From the NCBI GenBank assembly GCA_046329195.1, contig JAXLVB010000001.1:868001-932000 (forward strand): DNA of 64,000 bases, read 5' to 3'. Source of the DNA: JAXLVB01 sp046329195. Its GTDB lineage: Bacteria > Bacteroidota > Bacteroidia > Cytophagales > Spirosomataceae. The translations under genes and the position numbers were made by a program. Shown one piece after another: positions 35,283 to 44,717 of this stretch. The notes under the pieces were generated by a model. The model worked only from the letters and a program-made list of their open reading frames with translations. It was not told the DNA's origin and searched no databases. The stretch's first letter is position 1; each line of letters starts with the position of its first letter.

Positions 35283-36446
35283 ATGACCGAGCGTTATCAC
35301 CAACGGGGCGTTAGTGCCGCCAAAGAAGACGTACACAAGGCAATCGCCCATTTAGATAAAGGTCTTTTTCCTAAAGCATTTTGTAAAATTTCTCCTGATA
35401 CATTAGGCGGAGACCCCGACTACTGTACCATCATGCACGCCGACGGAGCCGGCACCAAAACCTCATTGGCGTACCTATATTGGTGTGAAACGGGCGACCT
35501 GTCGGTGTGGCGAGGCATAGCGCAAGATGCCGTGGTGATGAATACCGACGACTTGATTTGTGTGGGTGCCATAGGGCCAATGCTCTTGTCAAGTACCATT
35601 GACCGCAACAAGAATCTGATTCCGGGCGAGGTTATCTCTGAAATTATCAATGGGACAGAAGAAGTATTGCAGCTTTTGAGAGATAACGGTATCGAAATCT
35701 ATTCGACAGGCGGCGAAACCGCCGATGTGGGCGATTTGGTAAGAACCATCACGGTTAATAGTACGGTGATTGCTCGCATGAAGCGAGGCGATGTGATTTC
35801 TAACGACCAGATTCGAGCAGGAGACGTGATTGTGGGTTTGGCATCGTTTGGGCAAGCTACCTATGAGCATACGTACAACGGAGGTATGGGGTCAAATGGA
35901 CTCACCTCTGCTCGCCATGATGTATTGGCTAACTACTTAGCTGCTTCGTATCCAGAAAGTTATGACCATGCTGTGCCGGCCTCGCTGGTGTATAGTGGTA
36001 CCAAAAAACTAACCGATGTAGTAGCAGGAACACCTCTAAACGTGGGGCAACTGATATTGTCGCCTACTCGCACGTATGCGCCAGTTGCCAAAGTGCTGCT
36101 GGAAGAGTTACGACCACATATTCACGGGATGGTGCATTGTTCGGGAGGGGCTCAAACCAAAGTCTTGCATTTTATTGATAACCTGCACATTATCAAAGAT
36201 AACCTTTTTCCGATTCCACCACTTTTTAGTCTGATTCAGGCGGAGTCAGGTACCGACTGGAAAGAGATGTACAAAGTCTTCAACATGGGGCATCGCTTGG
36301 AGATTTATCTACCTGAAAATCAGGCTCAGACAGTAATTGCGATTGCTCGTTCGTTTGGCATAGAAGCGCAAGTAATAGGCCGTGTAGAAGCACACCCAAG
36401 CAAAAAAGTCACCATTACCAGCGAGTTTGGTACGTTTGTGTATTAA
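35283..36446 (+). CDS. purM: Phosphoribosylformylglycinamidine cyclo-ligase (AIR synthetase)
   Basis: 387 residues. Fifth step of purine synthesis, making AIR from FGAM with ATP. Motifs of the AIR-synthase family: YHQRGVSAAKEDVHKAI at the start, MHADGAGTKTSL (typical ADGVGTK variant), YSTGGETADVGDLVR, and the C-terminal GHRLEIYL region. The ATG at 35283 gives the usual N-terminus; the longer frame adds five residues from a TTG. Shares its TTAA stop with the convergent gene (36443-36446). Confidence 0.92.
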   Translation: MTERYHQRGVSAAKEDVHKAIAHLDKGLFPKAFCKISPDTLGGDPDYCTIMHADGAGTKTSLAYLYWCETGDLSVWRGIAQDAVVMNTDDLICVGAIGPMLLSSTIDRNKNLIPGEVISEIINGTEEVLQLLRDNGIEIYSTGGETADVGDLVRTITVNSTVIARMKRGDVISNDQIRAGDVIVGLASFGQATYEHTYNGGMGSNGLTSARHDVLANYLAASYPESYDHAVPASLVYSGTKKLTDVVAGTPLNVGQLILSPTRTYAPVAKVLLEELRPHIHGMVHCSGGAQTKVLHFIDNLHIIKDNLFPIPPLFSLIQAESGTDWKEMYKVFNMGHRLEIYLPENQAQTVIAIARSFGIEAQVIGRVEAHPSKKVTITSEFGTFVY

Positions 36447-37039
36447 GCCTTGAAAATTTTCTTGTCGGTAATCAACGAGCGATTGGCTTCCAAAAAGTCA
36501 ACAAACTGAAAAAGTTCGTCCAAAAGAGGCTGAAAATCGTACTTAGTATAGTGGTATGATTCTACATAAACGTCCTCAAAATCAGTAATCAGATAATCAA
36601 GTTGTCGGATGTTCCATTGCTTGAGCCCAAGGAGGTAAAGATTTTGGTGATTGAGCACAAACTTTTGAGGTTCGTAACGAGCCGTAGTCTTGATGTCAAT
36701 GGCTCGATTCCCTCCCACAACGTCCACAAATCCGTAAAGTTCTATATTCTTTATCGTAGTGCTCACATAAAACTGCGACTTATACTTGGCTGGTAAGGCA
36801 GCCCTCATGCGAGCAATGATTGCAGATGGGAACAATTCTTCTCCTTCTCCTTTTAGCAAGGCATCCTCAAAGTTTACCCCTCGTTGTTGAGCTTCGGTAG
36901 GCGGTTTATAGACCCGATTGATGCGGTCTATCATTTCCTCAAACGACACATAGGGTACCCCTTCTGCATTTTTGGATTCGTGCAGGTAGAGCGAAAACGT
37001 ATTGACCAACGTGGGATAGATGCGGTATTTATGGAGCAT
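36443..37039 (-). CDS. PD-(D/E)XK nuclease-like protein
   Basis: 198 residues. The middle carries YGFVDVVGGNRAIDIKTT, in which D...DxK matches the PD-(D/E)XK active-site pattern, and an upstream acidic region (RGVNFEDALLKGEGEE) and a downstream QNLYLLGLKQW (Gln motif, as in RecB/Cas4-like nucleases). It could be a structure-specific or repair nuclease, or a phage-derived exonuclease. No helicase or restriction partner is adjacent. The match is by eye to the fold, so the family is tentative. Confidence 0.55.
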   Translation of the reverse strand: MLHKYRIYPTLVNTFSLYLHESKNAEGVPYVSFEEMIDRINRVYKPPTEAQQRGVNFEDALLKGEGEELFPSAIIARMRAALPAKYKSQFYVSTTIKNIELYGFVDVVGGNRAIDIKTTARYEPQKFVLNHQNLYLLGLKQWNIRQLDYLITDFEDVYVESYHYTKYDFQPLLDELFQFVDFLEANRSLITDKKIFKA

Positions 37040-37111
37040 AATCAACGAAAAAGAGTAGCTAAGTTACAAACCTAACTACTCTTAAAAAGAAAAAACGTAG
37101 ATTAGTTTTTG

Positions 37112-38308
37112 TTATTCTAAAATAACTCGGCGTTTATCTGTGGCATCACCTTTTGTTCCATGTAGATAGTAAGTGCCTCTTGGTAAGGAACTTACGTCAA
37201 ATTTGATGGATTTTTCGGCTACAAAAGAATCAGTAGTTTTTAACGTTTTTAGTGTTACCTTTCTCAGAACAGTTCCCTTTTCATCTAGTAACGATAGTTC
37301 GTCGGGTAGGGCGTAGTCGTTGTCGGTGGATTCGACCAATACGGTAAATTGAGAAGTAGCAGGGTTTTGAGCAACTCGGTAACCGTTCCAAGGCTTACTC
37401 AACACAAACGTAAACGAACTGGTACCACACCCATTGGTTACATCTGCTTTTATGGAAAAACCAGTTACACCCGTTGGCGCAATGGTATTACACCCTAAAT
37501 AGTAAGGAGCAGCATAAGGGCCATACGATACGCTGCTTGGAGAAGGGGTGTTCCAATACACCGCTTGTGTATATCCCTCAGCATTAGTACTCAAAAAGTT
37601 ATTTGCATTCACATTTACATAGTACGGTGTAGTAGTCCACGGGTTGCCATTTACGGTAGGCGTAATAATGGGTTTACCTACCACTTTTTCAACCCAACTA
37701 GTAGTTCCGCTACAAGAATTAACGAAACGTACCCGAACTTTACCTGATGAGTTATGGGTGAGTGTCACAGAAAGCGCAGAAGGAGCACTACCAATATAGG
37801 AGCTACTTCCATTAACTAACACCCCACCCGTAGTTTGCCATTCTACTTGATAAGCAAAGGGTACATTTGGCGCAGCAACACTATAAGTGCCTTGCTGACC
37901 TGCACTACATAGCGAAGGGGAAGCTGAAAAAGATGGGTCTGGGGGAATAGTTTTGATGTAAATAGTTACTTGCCGTTCAGAACTATTTGCTACAGAATTA
38001 TATACAGCAGAAAGAGTACCTTGACCGCCATTAGGTGTATCATAACGTGGATTATTAAATACATTCGCTCCGTAAGATTGTAAAGACCAATTAGATGGAG
38101 CAGATGCCCAATAAAAAACATACCCTGGATAAAAAGTACCGTTACTTACATCTCCAGCTTGTGAAGATGTTTGACCTTCAAGACAACTAATGTAAGCAGT
38201 GCTACCATCGGCATAGGTTTGACCATTTACCTTGATAACTTTTTGTTGTCCTATAACCAAGCCTGGTAAAAAGACAATACAAATAAGAATGAAATGTACA
38301 GGTTTCAT
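37112..38308 (-). CDS. Secreted protein with probable type IX secretion C-terminal domain
   Basis: 398 residues. Signal peptide MKPVHFILICIVFLPGLVIG. The body is Ser/Thr/Asn/Gly-rich and beta-rich with several Ig/PKD-like stretches (for example YQVEWQTTGGVLVNGSSS). The last 80 residues fit a type A T9SS sorting domain: QNPATSQFTVLVES early, LSLLDEKGTVLRK, FDVSSLPRGTYYLHG, and a basic end DKRRVILE. T9SS cargo is exported across the outer membrane and attached or released. No catalytic motif found. Adjacent to an outer-membrane-like protein gene. Confidence 0.75.
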   Translation of the reverse strand: MKPVHFILICIVFLPGLVIGQQKVIKVNGQTYADGSTAYISCLEGQTSSQAGDVSNGTFYPGYVFYWASAPSNWSLQSYGANVFNNPRYDTPNGGQGTLSAVYNSVANSSERQVTIYIKTIPPDPSFSASPSLCSAGQQGTYSVAAPNVPFAYQVEWQTTGGVLVNGSSSYIGSAPSALSVTLTHNSSGKVRVRFVNSCSGTTSWVEKVVGKPIITPTVNGNPWTTTPYYVNVNANNFLSTNAEGYTQAVYWNTPSPSSVSYGPYAAPYYLGCNTIAPTGVTGFSIKADVTNGCGTSSFTFVLSKPWNGYRVAQNPATSQFTVLVESTDNDYALPDELSLLDEKGTVLRKVTLKTLKTTDSFVAEKSIKFDVSSLPRGTYYLHGTKGDATDKRRVILE

Positions 38309-38320
38309 TGTAAAGATTGT

Positions 38321-39010
38321 TTAGAAGTGAAAGTGAATATTTATTGTACTAATGGGAGAAAGTTTGAAGCGTTTAAAATTGGCATTATAAAGACCAGCAG
38401 AAAGGTCGTTTGAGCCACTTCTACGCTTCTCAAATGAATACATAAGATTACTTTCCATAGAGAAAGACAATCGTGGACTCAGCAGATATTGAATCCCACC
38501 AAAACAAGCCATACTCCAAGTAGTAATCGAGTATTCAGTCACAGTAAAAACTTCACCATGTTCCAAGGCATATTTTACAGAATTTGGGTCCGAATCCAAA
38601 AACGGTACAGGAACAATTTGCGGAACGTTAGAATGAAAATAACGATACCCCAAATCAACACCGTAATTCAATCTTAGTTTAGAACTAAGAGTAGTACGTT
38701 TTTCAAAACCTAACGCACTTAACAATACAGTTGTTTGGTTTAAGTTTCTACTGAGATTTGTGGAATTACCAGCTTGATCCAAATTATCTTTATCATCCAA
38801 ACTGAAACCCATCCTAAGCCGAATGGCTTGGTTGGGGTGAATCGTTCGCCGAATCATCAGCGAGGGCGGGTAGGTGTTTTTACCAGTTACCCACATAAGG
38901 TCGGTGCTGAGGTCCCATTTGTAGGATTTGGGGGTAGGAGCGTTTTGCTGTGCGCACACAAAGGCGCTATGTGCATACAAACACACCAGCAGGAGCATTT
39001 TTTTAGACAT
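38321..39010 (-). CDS. Probable outer-membrane beta-barrel protein of unknown function
   Basis: 229 residues. Signal peptide ending SAFVCAQ, then alternating hydrophobic/aromatic residues in beta strands typical of a small outer-membrane barrel (for example YKWDLSTDLMWVTG, LRLNYGVDLGYRYF, LSFSMESNLMYSF), ending with INIHFHF. I do not recognise a named family. It lies 12 bases upstream of the secreted T9SS-type protein gene and is co-transcribed with it. Confidence 0.65.
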   Translation of the reverse strand: MSKKMLLLVCLYAHSAFVCAQQNAPTPKSYKWDLSTDLMWVTGKNTYPPSLMIRRTIHPNQAIRLRMGFSLDDKDNLDQAGNSTNLSRNLNQTTVLLSALGFEKRTTLSSKLRLNYGVDLGYRYFHSNVPQIVPVPFLDSDPNSVKYALEHGEVFTVTEYSITTWSMACFGGIQYLLSPRLSFSMESNLMYSFEKRRSGSNDLSAGLYNANFKRFKLSPISTINIHFHF

Positions 39011-39144
39011 GATAATAGGGATAAAATGTGCCTACTCTGTTGCAGGATTTTCGGCATACTCCTATTGTTTAGGCAAACAATGTCGTGTCCCAAGCGTGGG
39101 ATGGATTAAAGTATGACTTGGTTAGGCAAGAAAAAGGTATTCAA

Positions 39145-39168
39145 AGAAAAGAAGTAGTTTTCTTTTCT
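39145..39168 (-). terminator. Possible terminator after the 39.2-40.5 kb gene
   Basis: On the minus strand AGAAAAGAA, loop of six, TTCTTTTCT, then TTG. A/T-rich nine-bp stem; weak but in the right place. Confidence 0.45.
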
Positions 39169-39229
39169 CCAACTAAATTTCAAAGAAAAATAGAACAAAA
39201 TAGCAAAAAAACGCAATAAGGAAGAGCGT

Positions 39230-40453
39230 TTACTTTGCTTTTTTCTTTTGTTTAATCAGTTTTTTTACCTCTTCAATAGCCTTTTTGGCTTCTGCTTTTT
39301 GAGGCATTTTTTTGTCGGCAAGGTCTTCTACTTGTTTGTAAAACTGCAAGGCATCGTCTAGTTTACCTTCTTGCTGTGCAATTTTGCCCAACCCCATCAA
39401 CGACGCAATATGATACCCCGACTGCTTGGCGTTGGTCTGCACGGCAAAGCCAATCGTTTGCTGATAATACAACTTAGCTGCCTCGAAGTTTCGGTAATAG
39501 TTGTGGTTGATGTATGCCAAAATATAACTGGCGTAACGCCCACTAACACCCTCATAGCCAACCATGTGGCGGTCTATTCGTTCTAAGATACTTTTGGCTT
39601 CGGCCTCGGCCTCAAGGCCACGCCCTGCCACAAAGGCATTCCGGGCAAAATACCGATGAAAGTACGGATTGTCAGGAAAGGTCTGGTGCATGTACTTGGC
39701 CAATTGGTATGATTTTTCGGTTTGGTTTTCCATTCCGTAAATCTGTAACAAAAAATACCGAGCCTCCATGCGTGTATAAAACGCATTGTTGGCAACCCAC
39801 TCTAAGTCTTTGATCCCTTTTTCTTTGTTGCCATCTGGAAACAGCCACAGGATTGTTTTCAGCATGGGATATTCTTTCGGAATCCACTCGGCGTAGTAGT
39901 TATAGAGGCCATCTCCAAACTGCAGTTCGGGGCTGAGGTCTTCGTGTCCACGGCATTTTTCGAGGTACTTCAAGGCACTTTTGCCTGCCGAAGCAGCCTT
40001 TATCCATTTTTTGCGTTCAGAATACAACCGACCTTTAAACGCATGAGCTGCCGCCAAAAAGAACGAGGCTTCAATCTTGTTATCGCTATCGTCGTAGAGT
40101 TTTTCGGCGTAGGTGATGGTAGAGTCCATGTAAGCCAAGCAACGGTCGTCGTACATAGCATTGTCGGTGTTGGGTACAATTTTCCACCATTCGTTCAGGC
40201 CCAACAAAAAATAAGGCATGGGGTGGCCAGGATACTTGTACTTAAACCAACGGTATTCTTTTTCGGCTTCTTCAAACTTAAAGTTATACATAAAGTTTAC
40301 AGCCTTACCCGCATCCGTCTGAATCGCATTATTCATAATGAGCATCTTCTTGGGGTCGGGCATGTTGTCGGTCGAGAGGTTCCACCACTGAGCCTGTGCA
40401 GCATGAGCCATCAACAAACTACCAGCTAACCAGCAATAGACTAAATTTTTCAT
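39230..40453 (-). CDS. Exported tetratricopeptide repeat protein
   Basis: 407 residues. Signal peptide ending AHAAQAQ, then TPR-like helical pairs over the whole length: NFMYNFKFEEAEKEYRWF, EASFFLAAAHAFKGRLYSERK, MEARYFLLQIYGME and ASLMGLGKIAQQEGKLDDALQFYK. It ends with a Lys-rich tail. The central part (ELQFGDGLYNYYAEWIPKEYP) resembles a conserved Bacteroidota family in which TPRs surround a hydrophobic core. Function unknown. Single gene, with hpt running away from it on the other strand. Confidence 0.7.
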   Translation of the reverse strand: MKNLVYCWLAGSLLMAHAAQAQWWNLSTDNMPDPKKMLIMNNAIQTDAGKAVNFMYNFKFEEAEKEYRWFKYKYPGHPMPYFLLGLNEWWKIVPNTDNAMYDDRCLAYMDSTITYAEKLYDDSDNKIEASFFLAAAHAFKGRLYSERKKWIKAASAGKSALKYLEKCRGHEDLSPELQFGDGLYNYYAEWIPKEYPMLKTILWLFPDGNKEKGIKDLEWVANNAFYTRMEARYFLLQIYGMENQTEKSYQLAKYMHQTFPDNPYFHRYFARNAFVAGRGLEAEAEAKSILERIDRHMVGYEGVSGRYASYILAYINHNYYRNFEAAKLYYQQTIGFAVQTNAKQSGYHIASLMGLGKIAQQEGKLDDALQFYKQVEDLADKKMPQKAEAKKAIEEVKKLIKQKKKAK

Positions 40454-40570
40454 AGGATTTTATGTGTATCACGATTTGCCCAATCGTGTCTAAAGGGGAC
40501 TACCTCAAAAAACGAAAATTTTGAAGAGACAGTTTGTTAGGGATAATTTTTTTGCAAAACGCTTTACCCC

Positions 40571-40578
40571 TACCTTTG
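40571..40578 (+). promoter_or_regulatory. Promoter of hpt
   Basis: TACCTTTG matches TAnnTTTG; TTTG at 40551-40554 sits 16 bases upstream, slightly closer than the usual 18-20. The hpt start follows 16 bases later. Confidence 0.5.
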
Positions 40579-40594
40579 GGGCAAAGATACTACA

Positions 40595-41125
40595 ATGCTA
40601 ACCGTACACGACAAAAACTTCGTCCCGTTTATTATTCAGGCTGTTTTAGAAGAACGCATTCATGCCCTATCGGCAGAAATTAGCCAAGATTATGCCGACA
40701 AAAAGCCTCTCTTGGTGGTGGTGCTGAATGGAGCCTTTATGTTCGCTTCCGAATTGATGAAATACATCAATATTCCTTGCGAAATCACGTTCATTCGAGT
40801 GTCATCGTACCAAAGTACCGCATCGTCAGGTACGGTCAAACAAATATTAGGACTAAAGGAATCGCTACAAAATCGGCACGTGATTATTGTCGAAGACATA
40901 GTGGATACAGGCCTGACAATGGTAGAAATCATGGGACAAATCACTGCCCAAAAGCCAGCGTCCGTCGAGATTGCCGCCATGCTTCACAAACCCGAAGCTA
41001 CCAAAGTGCCTGTTACGATTAAGTATGTTGGTTTTGAAATCGAGAATAAATTTGTGGTAGGTTATGGGTTGGATTACAACGAGTTAGGTCGAAATGTGCA
41101 TGAGATATACGTGTTAGCAGAATAA
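40595..41125 (+). CDS. hpt: Hypoxanthine phosphoribosyltransferase
   Basis: 176 residues. Purine salvage: joins hypoxanthine or guanine with PRPP. The PRPP-binding motif VIIVEDIVDTGLTM is clear, with the upstream LLVVVLNGAFMFASELM and the flexible-loop SYQSTASSG. Normal length for the family. Single-gene unit with a -7 element at 40571-40578. It complements the de novo genes purM and purB in this window. Confidence 0.93.
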   Translation: MLTVHDKNFVPFIIQAVLEERIHALSAEISQDYADKKPLLVVVLNGAFMFASELMKYINIPCEITFIRVSSYQSTASSGTVKQILGLKESLQNRHVIIVEDIVDTGLTMVEIMGQITAQKPASVEIAAMLHKPEATKVPVTIKYVGFEIENKFVVGYGLDYNELGRNVHEIYVLAE

Positions 41126-41173
41126 CCCCGACGGAGGCGCAATGCGCCCATTCAGCAGTGGCAATACTAAAAC

Positions 41174-42013
41174 TTAAAATGGCTTGATGTCTTTATCAAA
41201 CAACAGGTCGTAAGTACCATCCAAGATTTCGCCAAGCTTTATGTGATATTCGGGAAACGAAGGGAGATTGTTGTGTCCACCACCATAAATGGGTACGAGT
41301 CTGGCTGTCAAGGGAACCAACTTAGATAGGCGCACACTAGACCGGTACGGAATCAGCCAGTCTTTGGTACCATGAATGATAAAAATGGGACAACGCACAT
41401 ACCGAATCCAGAGGTCGGTCCGAATACGGAAGCGAAGGATAATCGAAATAGGCAGAAACGGCAAAAACCGATTCATCAAATACGAAAAACTATAGTAGGG
41501 CGCATCTAAAATCAACATTTTGGGTTTGTTTTGTGAGGCTAACTTACAAGCAAACCCCGACCCCAACGAACGCCCGTAGATGATGATGTTTTCTTCGAGG
41601 TACCCATAGTTAGAACGCATCTTCTTGTAAATATACTGAAAGTCATTCTTGAGTGCATCTTCTGAGCGCTTTCCTACGCTTTTTCCAAAGCCCCGATAGT
41701 CCACCATCAGTACGTCGTAGCCATGTTGTGAAAAATCCCAAGCGTACTTAGCCCAGCCTTTGATGCTTCGGGTGTTGCCATGAAAGTAAATGACCAAACC
41801 TTTGGCCGATTGGTGAAAAAACCGCAACGCATTGATTTTGACACCCGGTTCGGGCTCAAAAAACAATTCTTCAAATGGGTCATCGTAGCGAAACTCGAAA
41901 TCGTGCGAAAGTTTTTCGGGCTTAAAAATGAAATACTCCTGCACTTTGTATGCTACGATACAAAGAAGGACATACACCCCAACGACCAGAACAAATATCT
42001 CGGTGTTAGTCAT
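41174..42013 (-). CDS. Membrane-anchored alpha/beta hydrolase
   Basis: 279 residues from the ATG at 42013. N-terminal hydrophobic anchor EIFVLVVGVYVLLCIVAYKV, then a serine-hydrolase fold: GLVIYFHGNTRSIKGWA (oxyanion His-Gly), nucleophile elbow IIYGRSLGSGFA, acid HGTKDWLIP, and catalytic His in YGGGHNNL. It resembles the ABHD13/ABHD17 (BEM46-like) group. Substrate unknown. It ends 49 bases from the convergent hpt gene. Confidence 0.85.
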   Translation of the reverse strand: MTNTEIFVLVVGVYVLLCIVAYKVQEYFIFKPEKLSHDFEFRYDDPFEELFFEPEPGVKINALRFFHQSAKGLVIYFHGNTRSIKGWAKYAWDFSQHGYDVLMVDYRGFGKSVGKRSEDALKNDFQYIYKKMRSNYGYLEENIIIYGRSLGSGFACKLASQNKPKMLILDAPYYSFSYLMNRFLPFLPISIILRFRIRTDLWIRYVRCPIFIIHGTKDWLIPYRSSVRLSKLVPLTARLVPIYGGGHNNLPSFPEYHIKLGEILDGTYDLLFDKDIKPF

Positions 42014-42141
42014 AGAACCCAATGCTTAAGGTCGGCTCGCCGAAGCGATTGTTTATTACGAAGGTAGGTAATTTTTTTGACTGTCCATGTTTCATGCAAA
42101 ACCACAACAGATACTAGCACTTTTCTAAGGATTTTTCTTCC

Positions 42142-43473
42142 TCAAATCATCCCTCGGGCCTTCAATTCCAAATATTTGTTCACGGTGTTGACCGTCAGGC
42201 TTTGCGGCGGGGTAAGCATGGCCTGAATACCATATTGGCCTAACTCTTTGACAATCTGTTGTTTTTCGTAGAAATATTTTTCAGCAATAGTTTTTAGGTA
42301 GATTTCTTCGGTGCTTACGGCTGGGGCATTGAGCAAGGTACGGAGCTCGGTGTTTTCAAAGAATACTACCAACAACAAATGATCTTTGGCCAGTCGCCTA
42401 AAAAACGGCAGTTGCCTACGCATTGACGCCAAGGTCTCAAAATTAGTAAACAGCAACAACAAGCTTCGCTGACGCACATACTGGCGAGTTTTGGTATAGA
42501 CCAGCTCGTAGTCGGTTTCGAGATAGCGGGTTTTTTGGTGGTAGAGCAATTCCAGAATCTTTTGCATCTGACCAGGGCGGCGGTCAGCCAAGAGTAATTG
42601 ACCGAACTTGTCCGAAAACGTCATCACCCCTGCTTTGTCTTGTTTGTAAAGCGCAATATTACTCAGCACCAAGGTAGCATTGATGGCATAGTCGAGCAAA
42701 CTCAGCCCATCAAAAGGCATTTTCATAACCCGCCCCTTGTCAATTAAGCAATAGATAGACTGTGATTTTTCTTCCTGAAAAGCATTCACCATCAGTTCAT
42801 TACGGCGGGCAGTGGCTTTCCAGTTAAGTGTTCGCACATCGTCGCCACGTACATACGGGCGCACCTGCTCAAACTCCATACTATGACCAATCCGTCTGAT
42901 TTTCTTAATGCCCAAGTCGGTCAAACGGTTCGAGATAGCCATCAGTTCGTATTCACGCATTTGCAAGAATGAAGGGTAAACAGGCACCATCTTATCTTGC
43001 GAAAACTGATAGCGCCGTTTGAGCAAATGAAGCGGCGAAATGACATAGACATTCACAGCGCCGAAGGTGTACTCACCCCGCTTAGTAGGGCGCAACGAAT
43101 AGCGAAGCTGCTGCGTTTCGTTGGGATTGAGGCGGGTTTCAAAAAGTAAATCTCGTTTTTGGAACTGAAACGGGATTTCGTCAATGATTTCGAGCGATAC
43201 AGAAAAAGCGTAATGATTTTCTAAATAAATCGAAATGGGGTTTTGGTCGCCATTCGATAGCTTTTCGGGTGTTTCTCGACGAGCAAAAATGCCGTTTTGC
43301 GTTCTGAAGAGCAGCAAAGCATCAATCAAGACCAAAGCCCCAAAGCCAATCAACAGGAGTTTAGCAATAGGAAAAATACTTGGAAATAAAAACGCCCAAC
43401 AAAAAAATACTACCATCGCAATCACGATGACAAACGTCAGACGGCTGATATACAGGCTACGAATTAGTTTCAA
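42142..43473 (-). CDS. DUF58 domain-containing protein
   Basis: 443 residues. Two hydrophobic N-terminal segments (LTFVIVIAMVVFFCWAFLF and AKLLLIGFGALVLIDALLL), then the DUF58 signature YVRGDDVRTLNWKATARRNELMV followed by a von Willebrand A-like fold. DUF58 proteins sit beside MoxR ATPases and are thought to assemble membrane or periplasmic complexes. It follows the MoxR gene by 18 bases. The Bat (BatABD) genes that usually complete such clusters are not visible downstream, so this is the short MoxR-DUF58 version. Confidence 0.9.
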   Translation of the reverse strand: MKLIRSLYISRLTFVIVIAMVVFFCWAFLFPSIFPIAKLLLIGFGALVLIDALLLFRTQNGIFARRETPEKLSNGDQNPISIYLENHYAFSVSLEIIDEIPFQFQKRDLLFETRLNPNETQQLRYSLRPTKRGEYTFGAVNVYVISPLHLLKRRYQFSQDKMVPVYPSFLQMREYELMAISNRLTDLGIKKIRRIGHSMEFEQVRPYVRGDDVRTLNWKATARRNELMVNAFQEEKSQSIYCLIDKGRVMKMPFDGLSLLDYAINATLVLSNIALYKQDKAGVMTFSDKFGQLLLADRRPGQMQKILELLYHQKTRYLETDYELVYTKTRQYVRQRSLLLLFTNFETLASMRRQLPFFRRLAKDHLLLVVFFENTELRTLLNAPAVSTEEIYLKTIAEKYFYEKQQIVKELGQYGIQAMLTPPQSLTVNTVNKYLELKARGMI

Positions 43474-43491
43474 TAGAGCAGAGGTTGAGAT

Positions 43492-44484
43492 TTACCGTGG
43501 CACTTCGATTTTTTGCATCAATTGTTGAATCACATCATCGGGCGACGAGCCCTCCATTTCTTTTTCGGGTGTCAGCAAAATCCGATGGCGAAGCACCGAC
43601 GGCACCAATTCCTGTACGTCTTCGGGAGTTACAAAGTCCCTACCCCGAATCGCCGCCAAGGCTTTAGAGGCATTGAGCAACGCTACCGAAGCCCGTGGCG
43701 AAGCACCCAAATACAAAAACTTATTGGTCCGGGTTTGGTGAACGATCTGAGCGATATATTCCAGCACTTTTTGTTCAACAATCACCATTTTTACCTTATC
43801 TCGAAGGCTGGCTACTTGCTCTGCCGACAGCACCGATTCGATGTTGGCAACGGCACTATTATTATTATGGCGCTCATGATGGCCTTTCAGTATCAGCGTT
43901 TCCTCTTCGAGTGTAGGGTATTTTACCAAAATTTTAAAAAGAAAACGGTCCAGCTGGGCCTCTGGAAGGCGATACGTGCCTTCTTGCTCAATCGGGTTTT
44001 GAGTAGCCAGTACCACAAAGGGCGAGGCCATAGCGTAAGTAGTGCCGTCGTTAGTGACTTGGCGCTCTTCCATTACCTCAAACAACGCCGCTTGTGTTTT
44101 GGCTGGTGAGCGGTTAATCTCGTCTATCAAGACAATATTGGTAAAAATCGGCCCCTTTTTAAACTCAAAATCTGCCTTCTTAGGGTTAAATACCGACGTC
44201 CCCAGCACGTCCGATGGCATCATGTCTGGTGTAAACTGAATTCGGTTAAAATCCACCGAGATGGTTTTGGCTAATAGCTTGGCAGTAAGGGTTTTAGCTA
44301 CCCCTGGCACTCCCTCAATGAGCACGTGCCCATCGGCAAAAATCGCCGTTAGCAAGAGGTCAATCATTTGCTGCTGACCCACAATTACCTTTCCAATCTC
44401 GGCTCTGATTCTGCTAACTGTATCGTGAAGTTCTCCTAAGTCAATGCGTGATTCAAAAGGAAGTGATGATTCTTCAAAGGTCAT
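43492..44484 (-). CDS. MoxR family AAA+ ATPase
   Basis: 330 residues. Walker A GVPGVAKTLTAKLLA, Walker B LIDEINRSPAKTQAALFEVMEE, sensor 1 LATQNPIEQEGTYRLPEAQLDRF and an Arg finger region in the C-terminal helical domain (LGASPRASVALLNASKALA). Chaperone-like ATPase for metal or complex insertion, paired with the DUF58 gene. Transcribed away from the trp leader; the shared upstream interval is 44485-44657. Confidence 0.94.
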   Translation of the reverse strand: MTFEESSLPFESRIDLGELHDTVSRIRAEIGKVIVGQQQMIDLLLTAIFADGHVLIEGVPGVAKTLTAKLLAKTISVDFNRIQFTPDMMPSDVLGTSVFNPKKADFEFKKGPIFTNIVLIDEINRSPAKTQAALFEVMEERQVTNDGTTYAMASPFVVLATQNPIEQEGTYRLPEAQLDRFLFKILVKYPTLEEETLILKGHHERHNNNSAVANIESVLSAEQVASLRDKVKMVIVEQKVLEYIAQIVHQTRTNKFLYLGASPRASVALLNASKALAAIRGRDFVTPEDVQELVPSVLRHRILLTPEKEMEGSSPDDVIQQLMQKIEVPR

Positions 44485-44608
44485 AGTTATGTTGATTATC
44501 AGTTTTCATATCAATCGTTAAGTCCATTCTACACAGCCTTAACGCCGACAACAAGCTATCAAGTTTAAGGTAAAATATTCATTCGCTCAAAAAAAGTGAT
44601 GTAATTTT

Positions 44609-44637
44609 TTGGAAGAATAAATTTGAGCCTATATTTG
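44609..44637 (+). promoter_or_regulatory. Promoter of the trp operon
   Basis: TTG at 44609-44611 (inside a TTTTTTGG run), 18 bases, TATATTTG at 44630-44637, then C. A good match to the Bacteroidota TTG / TAnnTTTG promoter. Transcription would start near 44644 and give a leader of about 480 nt before trpE. Confidence 0.75.
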
Positions 44638-44657
44638 CACTGCAAATTCTGAAAAAA

Positions 44658-44717
44658 ATGAATAAAAACGTTCAAATCGCACAAAATTGGTGGTGGCAAC
44701 TGACAAACCTCAGTTGA
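44658..44717 (+). CDS. trpL: trp operon leader peptide with three consecutive Trp codons
   Basis: 19 residues, MNKNVQIAQNWWWQLTNLS, with the three Trp codons at 44688-44696. It starts about 14 bases after the predicted transcription start. Its last codons overlap the RNA segments of the attenuator: the Trp codons lie just before segment 1 and the stop codon lies in segment 2. Such a peptide measures charged tRNA-Trp: when it is scarce the ribosome stalls at the Trp codons and the antiterminator forms. Too short for gene finders, but the arrangement leaves little doubt. Confidence 0.9.
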   Translation: MNKNVQIAQNWWWQLTNLS

